A stretch of DNA of 21,619 bases from assembly GCA_013140415.1 (NCBI GenBank), contig JABFSW010000087.1, positions 1 through 21,619 on the forward strand, in the 5' to 3' direction. The notes beneath the pieces were generated by a model. The model saw only the letters and a program-made list of their open reading frames with translations, was not told where the DNA came from and did not search any database. Position 1 is the stretch's first letter, and the number at the start of each line of letters is the position of its first letter. Shown here piece by piece: positions 15,649 through 21,619 of this stretch. The position numbers were made by a program, and so were the translations under genes. This DNA comes from Nitrosarchaeum sp. (GTDB lineage: Archaea > Thermoproteota > Nitrososphaeria > Nitrososphaerales > Nitrosopumilaceae).

Positions 15649-15713
15649 CTGCGGAGATACTCTTTGAGTGTGTGCTTTGTGAGCGCCACTCAAGGAACAT
15701 TTTGATTCTCTAG
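15649..15713 (+). ncRNA. Candidate structured RNA upstream of L15e
   Basis: A strong imperfect hairpin is visible. Bases 15662-15670 pair with 15687-15695 (9 bp, one G-U), 15671 is bulged, 15672-15675 pair with 15683-15686 (4 bp, one G-U), and a 7-base loop TTTGTGA closes it. A weaker outer helix pairs 15653-15657 with 15707-15711, with C49-T50 possibly pairing to A12-G13. A TATA-like TTTATTTA (15632-15639) upstream would start a transcript near 15660, and TGTTTTA follows the structure. L15e has its own TATA box further downstream, so this is not obviously its leader. It does not match tRNA, 5S, box C/D or other RNA types I can recognise, and it has no coding frame of note. Confidence 0.35.
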
Positions 15714-15742
15714 TGTTTTAGCCACATTTGACGATTTACAGT

Positions 15743-15750
15743 TATTAAAG
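15743..15750 (+). promoter_or_regulatory. TATA box of L15e
   Basis: TATTAAAG is centred about 25 bp before the L15e ATG at 15771, the spacing expected for leaderless transcription, and lies about 30 bp downstream of the structured element. Confidence 0.55.
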
Positions 15751-15770
15751 GGGATTTTATTAAAATCGAT

Positions 15771-16229
15771 ATGCCTAGCATACAAGATAAGACTTGGATC
15801 AAACTATGGAAAGAAAACACTCCTGAAATCAGAGAGAGAATAGTACAATGGCGTAAAGAAAATGCCGTTATTAGAATAGATAGACCAAGTCGTTTGCAGA
15901 GAGCCCGAAGATTAGGCTACAAGGCAAAACAGGGAATTGTTGTTGTTAGAATGAGAGTTGGTACTGGTGGTATGCGAAAACAAAGACCAGTTGCTGGTAG
16001 AAGACCAAAACATCTTGGTGTTACCAGAATCAAGGCAGATGATGACATGAAAACAGTTGCAGTAAGAAGAGTACTACAAAGATATCCTAACATGAAACTT
16101 TTGGGTTCATACTTTGTCTATAAAGATGGCATGCATTACTGGTTTGAAGTTATCTTGGCTGATCCAATGCATCCAAGAATTGCGCAAGATAAAGAATTAC
16201 GACAAAGAATACCTCAGATAACTGCATAA
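15771..16229 (+). CDS. rpl15e: 50S ribosomal protein L15e
   Basis: This 152-residue basic protein matches archaeal L15e (RPSRLQRARRLGYKAKQG, VRVGTGGMRKQRP, AGRRPKHLGV, and LLGSYFVYKDGMHYWFEVIL near the end). L15e is a large-subunit rRNA-binding protein shared by archaea and eukaryotes. It is slightly shorter than eukaryotic L15 (about 200), as usual for archaea. The ATG is supported by the conserved start and the TATA spacing. The next gene starts one base after its stop, suggesting translation coupling with a secreted protein of unrelated type. Confidence 0.94.
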   Translation: MPSIQDKTWIKLWKENTPEIRERIVQWRKENAVIRIDRPSRLQRARRLGYKAKQGIVVVRMRVGTGGMRKQRPVAGRRPKHLGVTRIKADDDMKTVAVRRVLQRYPNMKLLGSYFVYKDGMHYWFEVILADPMHPRIAQDKELRQRIPQITA

Positions 16230-16230
16230 A

Positions 16231-17070
16231 TTGAAATCAAAATTATTTATTTCATTTCTTTTACTTTTAGTAATTACACCTGCATTTGGTCAATTACTTT
16301 CTGATAAAACTGGACTTGTAAATCGATTAGATGTAAAAACAGGTGGATATGCATTTGAAGTTGAAACTGTTGCAAACTTTGACATACAAGATTTTGAGTT
16401 TGATGAAGAACAAAAACGCTTAACTCTTTATGTTTCTAGCAGTCTTGAAAATAATTTAGGTGAGGTATATCTTCCGCAAACTCTTTTGAGTGGAAATTTT
16501 ACTTTTTATATTAATGGAGAGGAATATTTTCCAACAATAAAACTCAATGACAATATTTCATTTATCACACTAAATTTTACAGGTTCTGGTAATAATAAAA
16601 TAGAAATTATTGGAACTGGCTATCTGCAGGGAGTAAATCAAACATCGATTGAAGATCAACCTCCTACTGAAAATAAATCACAAGATAAAACAGGCGGATG
16701 TCTAATTGCAACTGCTACATTTGGTAGTGAACTAGCTCCACAAGTACAACTACTACGAGAGATAAGAGACAATTCTCTGCTACAAACAGCTTCAGGCACT
16801 TCATTTATGAATTCATTCAATGGTTTCTATTACTCATTTAGTCCAACTGTAGCAGATTGGGAAAGAGAAAACCCAGTATTCAAAGAAACAGTAAAGATTA
16901 TGATAACTCCCATGATTAGCTCGCTTTCAATTCTAAACTATGTGGATATGGATTCAGAAGCCAGTGTCTTAGGATATGGAATTAGTCTGATTCTATTGAA
17001 TATTGGAATGTATTTTGTAGCTCCTGTTATTGCGATTATGGGAATTAGAAAAAATTCTAAATTCTTCTAA
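16231..17070 (+). CDS. Secreted CFI-box type protein with C-terminal membrane segment
   Basis: This is a 279-residue exported protein. Residues 1-20 form a typical signal peptide (KSKLFISFLLLLVITPAFG). A beta-rich domain spans about 28-130. GGCLIATATFGSELAP (155-170) followed by QLLREIRDNSL is the CFI-box pattern, found near the C-termini of many secreted bacterial and archaeal proteins. Residues 246-270 form a transmembrane helix with a basic tail GIRKNSKFF. The CFI-box region is thought to be part of a sorting or membrane-anchoring arrangement, but its mechanism is unknown. The TTG start lies one base after the L15e stop, and the good signal peptide begins there. Co-transcription with L15e is inferred from spacing. 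Confidence 0.75.
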   Translation: MKSKLFISFLLLLVITPAFGQLLSDKTGLVNRLDVKTGGYAFEVETVANFDIQDFEFDEEQKRLTLYVSSSLENNLGEVYLPQTLLSGNFTFYINGEEYFPTIKLNDNISFITLNFTGSGNNKIEIIGTGYLQGVNQTSIEDQPPTENKSQDKTGGCLIATATFGSELAPQVQLLREIRDNSLLQTASGTSFMNSFNGFYYSFSPTVADWERENPVFKETVKIMITPMISSLSILNYVDMDSEASVLGYGISLILLNIGMYFVAPVIAIMGIRKNSKFF

Positions 17071-17104
17071 ATCCTTAAGTTTGTATCATTTCTTATACCC
17101 ACAC

Positions 17105-17200
17105 ATGAAAAATACCACCAAAGGTGTAATTGCTATTATTGTTGGTCTTGTGGCATTTTATGGAATAATGTTGGTATTGTTTAATATCTCATTTTGGTAA
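17105..17200 (+). CDS. Candidate 31-residue single-span membrane peptide
   Basis: ATG to TAA encodes a short basic start (MKNTTKG) followed by one hydrophobic helix of about 22 residues (about residues 8-29) and the end NISFW. A TATA-like CTTAAGT lies about 28 bp upstream of the ATG, as for the certain genes in this window. It lies in the otherwise gene-poor 17071-17512 stretch. Function unknown; small subunits of membrane complexes look like this. Confidence is limited because chance frames this short are common in AT-rich DNA. Confidence 0.45.
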   Translation: MKNTTKGVIAIIVGLVAFYGIMLVLFNISFW

Positions 17201-17252
17201 TATTGATTTTAATTCCTAAAAATTTAAGTTAAAATTCATTATATTTTTTCTT

Positions 17253-17348
17253 ATGGAGCATACTGTAGATTGTGCATCTAGAATTACCAAGAATCTAAAA
17301 CACGTCAACTGCTTTTGTACATGTCACAAAATTATAATAAACAAATAG
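17253..17348 (+). CDS. Candidate 31-residue Cys/His-rich peptide
   Basis: ATG to TAG encodes a 31-residue basic peptide with C7 and a cluster C20-F-C22-T-C24-H25, which could bind a metal. A TATA-like AAAATTTAAG (17218-17227) lies about 30 bp before the ATG. Not recognised from any family; four cysteines in 31 codons are unusual for this AT-rich genome, which is the main argument that it is real. Confidence 0.35.
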   Translation: MEHTVDCASRITKNLKHVNCFCTCHKIIINK

Positions 17349-17395
17349 ATCCTAAATTGAGATTTGTTTTTATTTTGTTTGTGTAAATAAAATTT

Positions 17396-17473
17396 GTGGA
17401 TAATGGAAAAATTGCATTAATTGGTGGATTTTGTATTGTTGCAGTATTATCTGCAATGCTTGTTTTTCTTTAG
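17396..17473 (+). CDS. Candidate 25-residue hydrophobic peptide
   Basis: GTG to TAG encodes MDNGKIALIGG followed by a hydrophobic run to the end (residues 6-25), i.e. a single membrane span with a short polar N-terminus. An in-frame TAA lies 9 bp upstream of the GTG, so it cannot extend. A T-rich TTTTTATTTT is about 24 bp upstream. Together with the two other micro-ORFs it fills most of the gap before the gene at 17513. Function unknown. Confidence 0.35.
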   Translation: MDNGKIALIGGFCIVAVLSAMLVFL

Positions 17474-17512
17474 ATATTTCCTAAAATACTAGTATTTTAA
17501 AATCATAGTCTG

Positions 17513-17755
17513 ATGGGAGAAAAAGAAGCATTAGCATTTCTTAAGAAAAGCAACAAATCTATTGTTCATGCTTGGGAATCTTACAAGTTAAAGATTGGTA
17601 ATTCTGAGAACAAACAGCTCAACGATGTATTCAAGCAGATGTTTAAAGCATGGTCACTATCAAATCAAAAAGCAATAGACCTTCTTGAAGACAAACATCC
17701 AAAAACTGTAAAGAAAACACCAATACTAAAAGAGAAAAAATCTGGAAAAAAATAA
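17513..17755 (+). CDS. Small helical basic-tailed protein, unknown function
   Basis: This 80-residue soluble protein is not recognised from a named family. Residues 4-60 are predicted helical by pattern (EALAFLKKSNKSIVHAWESY; LNDVFKQMFKAWSLSNQKAI). Residues 61-80 are a Lys/Pro tail (KHPKTVKKTP, KEKKSGKK) that could contact nucleic acid or an acidic partner. The ATG at 17513 has a TATA-like CTAAAATA about 28 bp upstream. It converges with the redoxin gene across a 16-bp gap. Probably lineage-specific. Confidence 0.7.
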   Translation: MGEKEALAFLKKSNKSIVHAWESYKLKIGNSENKQLNDVFKQMFKAWSLSNQKAIDLLEDKHPKTVKKTPILKEKKSGKK

Positions 17756-17771
17756 TAAATAAATTTCTAAA

Positions 17772-18434
17772 TTACTCTTTTAGTAATTTCTGAATCATTG
17801 CTTCGACATTGCCTGATTGTCCAAAAGAGACATCCCTTAGGATTCCTTTTCTGTCTACCAATATCATAGATGGTGTTCCTTGCAGTGCAAATTTTTCAAA
17901 TGTTTCTGCAGAGTATTCTTTTGTTTTCATATAGTCTCTAACTCTCTGAATGATTTGCTTTCTATATTCTTCTGGTTGGGAATCAAATTCTGGGATTTGC
18001 CCATAAATGAATTGTAATATCTTATCCTCGCTTATTTTACCATCTGTTTTAGTTAGATTATCCATTGCAAGAGGAAATGGAATTTTATATGGTAGTTTGT
18101 TGCCATTTTGCAATTGTCCATACATTGATAGTGCATTTTTTGTTTCACCTACTACCTCGCCTGTTTCAACTAGCATCTTTAGATTATCCAAAGTATTTTT
18201 ATCATAATCCTCAAATGCTGTGGCGATTCCTATTACTCTAACTCCATCATCTTTGTATTTGTTGTAAATGCTAATTGCTTCAGGAAGTGCATGCATAAAA
18301 CAACCAGGACAATTCACCTGAAATACCTCTACTAAAACAATATGATCTTTTTCCTGATCAAAGTTTGTTGGGGCTCCTTGAACCCAATTAGACACTTCAA
18401 AATTTGGTGCTTTTTGTCCTATTATTGCACTCAT
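17772..18434 (-). CDS. Redoxin-family thiol-disulfide oxidoreductase / peroxiredoxin-like protein
   Basis: This 220-residue thioredoxin-fold protein has a CxxC active site C42-P-G-C45 following the strand IVLVEVFQVN, and the cis-proline loop GTPSMILVD (P188). The arrangement and the long insertion between about 80 and 180 fit the AhpC-TSA/Redoxin (TlpA-like) group. CxxC and cis-Pro point to disulfide exchange more than to peroxidase chemistry. No signal peptide is visible, so it should be cytoplasmic. ATG 18434 has a good TATA box about 27 bp upstream on its strand. It is divergent from the HEAT-repeat gene and may share its intergenic control region. The electron donor and target are unknown. 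Confidence 0.8.
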   Translation of the reverse strand: MSAIIGQKAPNFEVSNWVQGAPTNFDQEKDHIVLVEVFQVNCPGCFMHALPEAISIYNKYKDDGVRVIGIATAFEDYDKNTLDNLKMLVETGEVVGETKNALSMYGQLQNGNKLPYKIPFPLAMDNLTKTDGKISEDKILQFIYGQIPEFDSQPEEYRKQIIQRVRDYMKTKEYSAETFEKFALQGTPSMILVDRKGILRDVSFGQSGNVEAMIQKLLKE

Positions 18435-18457
18435 TATGTACCGTTGATTTTTTTTCC

Positions 18458-18465
18458 ATTAAATA
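18458..18465 (-). promoter_or_regulatory. TATA box of the redoxin gene
   Basis: Minus-strand TATTTAAT is centred about 27 bp before ATG 18434, in the 100-bp divergent spacer between redoxin and HEAT genes. Confidence 0.55.
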
Positions 18466-18503
18466 GATAACGCTATGCAAAACTGTGAACATTTCGGGTA
18501 ACC

Positions 18504-18511
18504 TAATATAG
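18504..18511 (+). promoter_or_regulatory. TATA-like box of the HEAT-repeat gene
   Basis: TAATATAG is centred about 27 bp before ATG 18535. A second AT stretch, ATATAAAA (18513-18520), is closer and less well placed. It is divergent from the redoxin promoter about 40 bp away. Confidence 0.5.
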
Positions 18512-18534
18512 GATATAAAAAATCTGAAAACAAA

Positions 18535-19023
18535 ATGCAGGCAGTAACTCAAAGTAGATTAGATCTTTTTGCAGAAATGGAGGCAAAATATGAAAAACAA
18601 GACACTGCATATTTTGTAAATCTTTTAGCTCATCCGGATTATGTAGTGAGAACTCGTGCTACTTGCATTTTAGTTGATTTTGGAGGCGAAGACAAAGTTC
18701 CACATGTTGCTCAAGTTCTAAAAAATGATGTAAATGAACTTGTAAGACACGAAGCTGCGTTTTCACTAGGTCAGATGTGTCTTTCTATTTGTATACCTGC
18801 ACTTGCTGATGCAACGTTGCATGACCCTAGCATGTTTGTAAGACATGAGGCAGCTATTGCACTTGGTGTAATTGGCTCCAAAGAGGCAAAATCTATTTTA
18901 GAAAAAGCATTAAACGATCCTGATAGACCCGTAGTGGAATCAGCAGTGGTCGCATTATCTAATATTGAATTTATGGAAAAATTAAGCAAGAATGAAAAGT
19001 TTGCAAAACTAACAGGTGGATAA
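18535..19023 (+). CDS. HEAT-repeat protein with paired RHE motifs (half-DOHH-like)
   Basis: This 162-residue, all-helical protein is made of about four HEAT (PBS-lyase type) repeats. Repeats two and three each carry Arg-His-Glu at the same place: VRHEAAFSLGQ with H72-E73 and VRHEAAIALG with H104-E105, 32 residues apart. The fourth repeat follows as DPDRPVVESAVVALSNIE. The order HE-LGQ, HE-ALG, then DPxRxVxES resembles one half of deoxyhypusine hydroxylase, the eukaryotic diiron HEAT enzyme that finishes hypusine on eIF5A. Ordinary HEAT scaffolds do not need the paired HE. The full enzyme has four HE motifs in two halves; this protein has one pair and would have to dimerise. Function remains inference. 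The next gene starts just after its stop, with a Shine-Dalgarno-like AGGTGG inside its last codons. Confidence 0.75.
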   Translation: MQAVTQSRLDLFAEMEAKYEKQDTAYFVNLLAHPDYVVRTRATCILVDFGGEDKVPHVAQVLKNDVNELVRHEAAFSLGQMCLSICIPALADATLHDPSMFVRHEAAIALGVIGSKEAKSILEKALNDPDRPVVESAVVALSNIEFMEKLSKNEKFAKLTGG

Positions 19024-19024
19024 G

Positions 19025-20707
19025 ATGAATTTTACAGTTGGAATTATTGCTGCAGTTGGCGTTTTGGTTGCAATTAGTTTGGTTATGATTGCAATTGATC
19101 CTGGATATCTTTCAGGAATCCCAGTAAAACCAGTTGGTTGTACAAAAGAGTATGTTCCAATTTGTGGAGTTGATGGTGTGACTTATGGTAATATGTGTAC
19201 GCTAAATGCAGCCGGAACTGAACTTGATTATTCAGGTGAGTGTGTTAAAGCACTTGCAGATGGTTGGAGCCGAATGACATCTACACAACATCCTGGAATT
19301 GGACATGAATCTCATCAATCTGTAACTATTTTGCCATTATCTGATAAAGTTTATTCTGGCACATTACACTATTCTGCAACTGAGCCAATTCAACTAATTA
19401 CTTTGCATGGTCCACTAGCAGATGAAGAAGCAAAGGGGCAAGCAACTTGGACTCCAGATGGAATAACAAAATATGCATTAACATTTGTAAATCCGGATAA
19501 TGCACAGGGAGAATGGAAATTTGCTGGTAATGCTATATTAGTGCACACAAAGAAAACTGAACCATTCACTGTTGATTATATGGTGGATTATACTGAAAAA
19601 GAATTCTCTACACTTGTTCATACTGGTACACTACAATCAGAGCAAGACCCAGGAATTGGACATGAATCTCATCAACTAGTAATGATTCTTGCACCATCTG
19701 ATGATATCTATTCCGGAGTTATTTCTTATTCAGCAACAGAGCCAATTCAACTAATTACACTTACTGGTCCACTTGGTCCTACAGAGAGACCTGTAGCAGC
19801 TTGGACTCCAGATGGCCAAACACTTTATGCACTAAATTTGTTTGATCCTGCAAATGCAATGGGGTCATGGGAGTTTTCAGGAAATGCACTAGCAATTCAC
19901 ACCAGAAATACTACACAATTTACTGTTAGTTACTCTGTTAGTGCAACTGCTGAATCAAAAATGACTCCACCTGTATCTACAATGCCTATATCTCCAAGTA
20001 CTCATATGATTTCAATTCCACAAGGTGCAGGATCTCCTGGATGTGAAAATACAAACGAATGCTATCTTCCATCTTCTTTAGAGATTCAAGTTGGTGATAC
20101 TGTTTTGTGGAGTAATGATGATACTGCAGCCCATACTGTTTCTAGTGGAACTCCTGTAGATGGAATGGACGGTATTTTTGATTCTAGCTTGTTTATGTCA
20201 GGAACTACTTTTGAATTTACATTTGATGAATCAGGGGAATATCCATATTTTTGCATGGTTCATCCTTGGATGACTGGAGAAATTATTGTAAATGAAATTC
20301 ATGATATGAGTGTAAACCAAATTGCAGTTGGAGAGCCAAATCCATCTGGAATAGAACCTGAAGTTGTTGTTCCAGTTGAACCAGAAATTGAACCAACAGA
20401 AAAGCGCGCAGCACCAGTAGAGGTCACAATGGCACAAGGTGCATCTTCTCCAGGATGTGAAAATACCAATGAGTGTTATTTTCCTTATCAAACTGAAATT
20501 TATTCTGGAGAGCCAGTAGTTTGGATTAATACAGATTCTGCAGCTCACACAGTAACTAGTGGATTACCTGCACTTCATGATGGTCTTTTTGATTCAGGAA
20601 TGATAATGCCGGACCAGAAATGGGAGTATGTGTTTACTGATTCTGGAGAATATGATTATCATTGTATGCTGCATCCTTGGATGACTGGCAAAGTTATTGT
20701 AAATTAA
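19025..20707 (+). CDS. Secreted Kazal / tandem beta-repeat / double-cupredoxin protein
   Basis: The product is 560 residues from ATG 19025. An N-terminal membrane anchor (about 4-24) is followed by a four-cysteine Kazal-like module (C39, C47, C58, C73). Two 119-residue repeats beginning PGIGHESHQ (90 and 209) share YSATEPIQLITL. Two plastocyanin-like cupredoxins come last. Cupredoxin 1 has type 1 copper ligands H370, C410, H413, M416. Cupredoxin 2 has H508, C547, H550, M553 (both C-M-x-H-P-W-M). Each starts with a likely disulfide CENTNEC. An acidic Pro-rich linker joins them. Two intact blue-copper sites imply electron transfer outside the membrane; copper proteins take the place of cytochrome c in these archaea. 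Partner unknown. An in-frame GTG at 19016 overlaps the HEAT gene, but AGGTGG (19014-19019) lies 5 bp before ATG 19025, which is the better start. Confidence 0.88.
   Translation: MNFTVGIIAAVGVLVAISLVMIAIDPGYLSGIPVKPVGCTKEYVPICGVDGVTYGNMCTLNAAGTELDYSGECVKALADGWSRMTSTQHPGIGHESHQSVTILPLSDKVYSGTLHYSATEPIQLITLHGPLADEEAKGQATWTPDGITKYALTFVNPDNAQGEWKFAGNAILVHTKKTEPFTVDYMVDYTEKEFSTLVHTGTLQSEQDPGIGHESHQLVMILAPSDDIYSGVISYSATEPIQLITLTGPLGPTERPVAAWTPDGQTLYALNLFDPANAMGSWEFSGNALAIHTRNTTQFTVSYSVSATAESKMTPPVSTMPISPSTHMISIPQGAGSPGCENTNECYLPSSLEIQVGDTVLWSNDDTAAHTVSSGTPVDGMDGIFDSSLFMSGTTFEFTFDESGEYPYFCMVHPWMTGEIIVNEIHDMSVNQIAVGEPNPSGIEPEVVVPVEPEIEPTEKRAAPVEVTMAQGASSPGCENTNECYFPYQTEIYSGEPVVWINTDSAAHTVTSGLPALHDGLFDSGMIMPDQKWEYVFTDSGEYDYHCMLHPWMTGKVIVN
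19295..19949 (+). repeat. 357-bp intragenic tandem duplication
   Basis: The two beta-domain repeats of the cupredoxin protein are also visible in DNA. A 24-base identity starts at 19295 and again at 19652, and a further identity of about 20 bases (GAGCCAATTCAACTAATTAC) starts at 19382 and 19739. Both pairs are exactly 357 bp apart (119 codons). Sequence between the identities has diverged, so the duplication is not very recent. Confidence 0.85.
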
Positions 20708-20714
20708 AATCGTC

Positions 20715-21619
20715 TTAAAGTACAGTTATTTTGCTTCCTTGTTCCGTTGATTCAAATTTGTATATTCTTTCTACGTTAGAGTCTTCAAATATCTCTGAAT
20801 CATGTGTAATTATGATAAATTGCATTGGCTTTCCAACATTTGTAATGTCTGATAATTGAGATAATACATCAACAAGTGATTTTTTACGTTCTGCATCCAA
20901 ATGTGTTGTAGGCTCGTCAAGTATCATTAAATTAAGATTTGATGCCCCAAGTAGGCTTGCCATTCCCAATCTTAGTGCAAGTGCCACGCTAACTTGTTCT
21001 CCACCACTAAGTGATTCTAAATCTAATATTTCATTTTTAGAATAACATGTGATTGAGATATCACGTACTTTCTCTGAAAGTGATATTCTTTGAATTTTTG
21101 TATTAAGTAATGTGAGATATTCAGAAGATTTTGTTGAAATAGTATTGAGTGCCCATGATCTAAGACTAGTTGCAACTGGGCCATCTCTGCTAAATATATT
21201 CATTTGAATAGTATCTAATTCTCCCACATATTTTTTAACTACTTTAAGCTTAGAAACAACATTTTGCATTAATTCTATTTGTTCTTCATATTTTGTAATT
21301 TTTTCTGTTATTGCACCTAGATTCTGATCTATTTGTGAAAGATCAATTTGTTTCTCATTGATAGATTCTTTTAGATTTAAAAATTCTTTTTCATTAAATC
21401 CTTTTATTTCTTGTTCCAATTTTGTAATATTTTCAAAAATCGTTTTTGCATGTGAATCTATTTGAGATATTTCTAATAGATTTCTATTAATAGACAAAGT
21501 AATTTTTTGAATTCCTTTCTTTAATTTTATTTCTTCTTGAATTTTTCTTATATCTTCTTGATCTTTGATGTAATGTGCTTTTAATGTTGCTTCAGCATCT
21601 CTTGCATTTTGTAGTTTTT
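20715..21619 (-). CDS. rad50: Rad50-like (SMC/SbcC family) ATPase, C-terminal part
   Basis: The reading frame is open to the window edge, so only the last 300 or so residues are present and the N-terminus lies outside. From the edge inward it is a Lys/Glu-rich coiled coil (for example RKIQEEIKLKKGIQKI), then a globular ATPase tail. The tail holds the ABC signature LESLSGGEQVSVALALRLG, Walker B LMILDEPTTHLDAERK and the H-loop IITHDSEIF. This order and the short tail (YKFESTEQGSKITVL) fit Rad50, which works with Mre11 in double-strand break repair. Walker A and the zinc hook would lie beyond 21619. A TTG at 21497 is not a start because the coiled coil continues upstream of it. It converges with the cupredoxin gene across 7 bp. 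SMC or another SbcC-like ATPase is less likely. Confidence 0.8.
   Translation of the reverse strand, partial: KLQNARDAEATLKAHYIKDQEDIRKIQEEIKLKKGIQKITLSINRNLLEISQIDSHAKTIFENITKLEQEIKGFNEKEFLNLKESINEKQIDLSQIDQNLGAITEKITKYEEQIELMQNVVSKLKVVKKYVGELDTIQMNIFSRDGPVATSLRSWALNTISTKSSEYLTLLNTKIQRISLSEKVRDISITCYSKNEILDLESLSGGEQVSVALALRLGMASLLGASNLNLMILDEPTTHLDAERKKSLVDVLSQLSDITNVGKPMQFIIITHDSEIFEDSNVERIYKFESTEQGSKITVL

Noticed and set aside
15649-15713. tRNA gene reading of the hairpin upstream of L15e
   Set aside because: There is no cloverleaf, no TTCGA T-loop consensus and no acceptor stem pairing; only one main hairpin.
19016-19024. GTG 19016 as the start of the cupredoxin protein
   Set aside because: The GTG is part of the AGGTGG ribosome-binding site for ATG 19025 and would add only three residues.
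21495-21497. TTG at 21497 as the start of the Rad50-like gene
   Set aside because: The same frame continues as coiled coil to the window edge without a stop, so the gene is cut by the window.

Overview
The window looks like a chromosomal segment of an AT-rich ammonia-oxidising thaumarchaeon (Nitrosopumilus/Nitrosarchaeum-like). The evidence is archaeal-type ribosomal proteins (L39e, L31e, L15e), a two-cupredoxin NirK-type nitrite reductase of the thaumarchaeal kind, a very divergent FtsZ-like protein, secreted proteins with cupredoxin, Kazal and 'WIKN-GWW' modules, and many genes with a TATA-like box about 26 bp upstream of the start codon (apparent leaderless transcription). There is no sign of phage, IS, CRISPR or recent transfer. 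It reads as core genome with lineage-specific secreted and small proteins.

Layout. 1-816: tail of a probable ABC ATPase and an SsuC/TauC-type permease. 822-1922 (-): an MFS transporter. 2036-6281: methionine module, with cobalamin-dependent methionine synthase split into a homocysteine-binding protein and a pterin/B12/activation protein, followed by a convergent methylenetetrahydrofolate reductase. 6356-7627: CoA-pyrophosphatase-type NUDIX hydrolase, then L39e and L31e; L31e carries a long repetitive Lys-rich tail. 7667-11324 (-): FtsZ-like protein, e-MtaB-type tRNA methylthiotransferase and a fumarase/aspartase-family lyase. 11446-12858: nirK. 12931-13863: short-form 3-phosphoglycerate dehydrogenase. 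13958-15556: a membrane-anchored Kazal protein and, convergently, a secreted repeat protein. 15649-15713: an unexplained strong RNA-like hairpin. 15771-17070: L15e and a CFI-box secreted protein. 17071-17512: a gene-poor stretch with three candidate micro-ORFs. 17513-18434: a small basic protein and, convergently, a redoxin. 18535-20707: a HEAT protein with paired His-Glu motifs resembling half of deoxyhypusine hydroxylase, followed by a Kazal/tandem-repeat/double-cupredoxin secreted protein. 20715-21619 (-): C-terminal part of a Rad50-like ATPase running off the window.

How the genes fit together. MetH-N, MetH-C and MetF form the methyl-folate to methionine pathway. NirK and the double-cupredoxin protein are both predicted extracytoplasmic copper proteins. 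The ribosomal proteins and the tRNA-modifying enzyme are translation functions, and the HEAT protein may be another if it acts on aIF5A. The items most worth following up are the DOHH-like HEAT protein, the hairpin upstream of L15e, the degenerate FtsZ, and the micro-ORF cluster. All assignments come from reading motifs; no database search was run.
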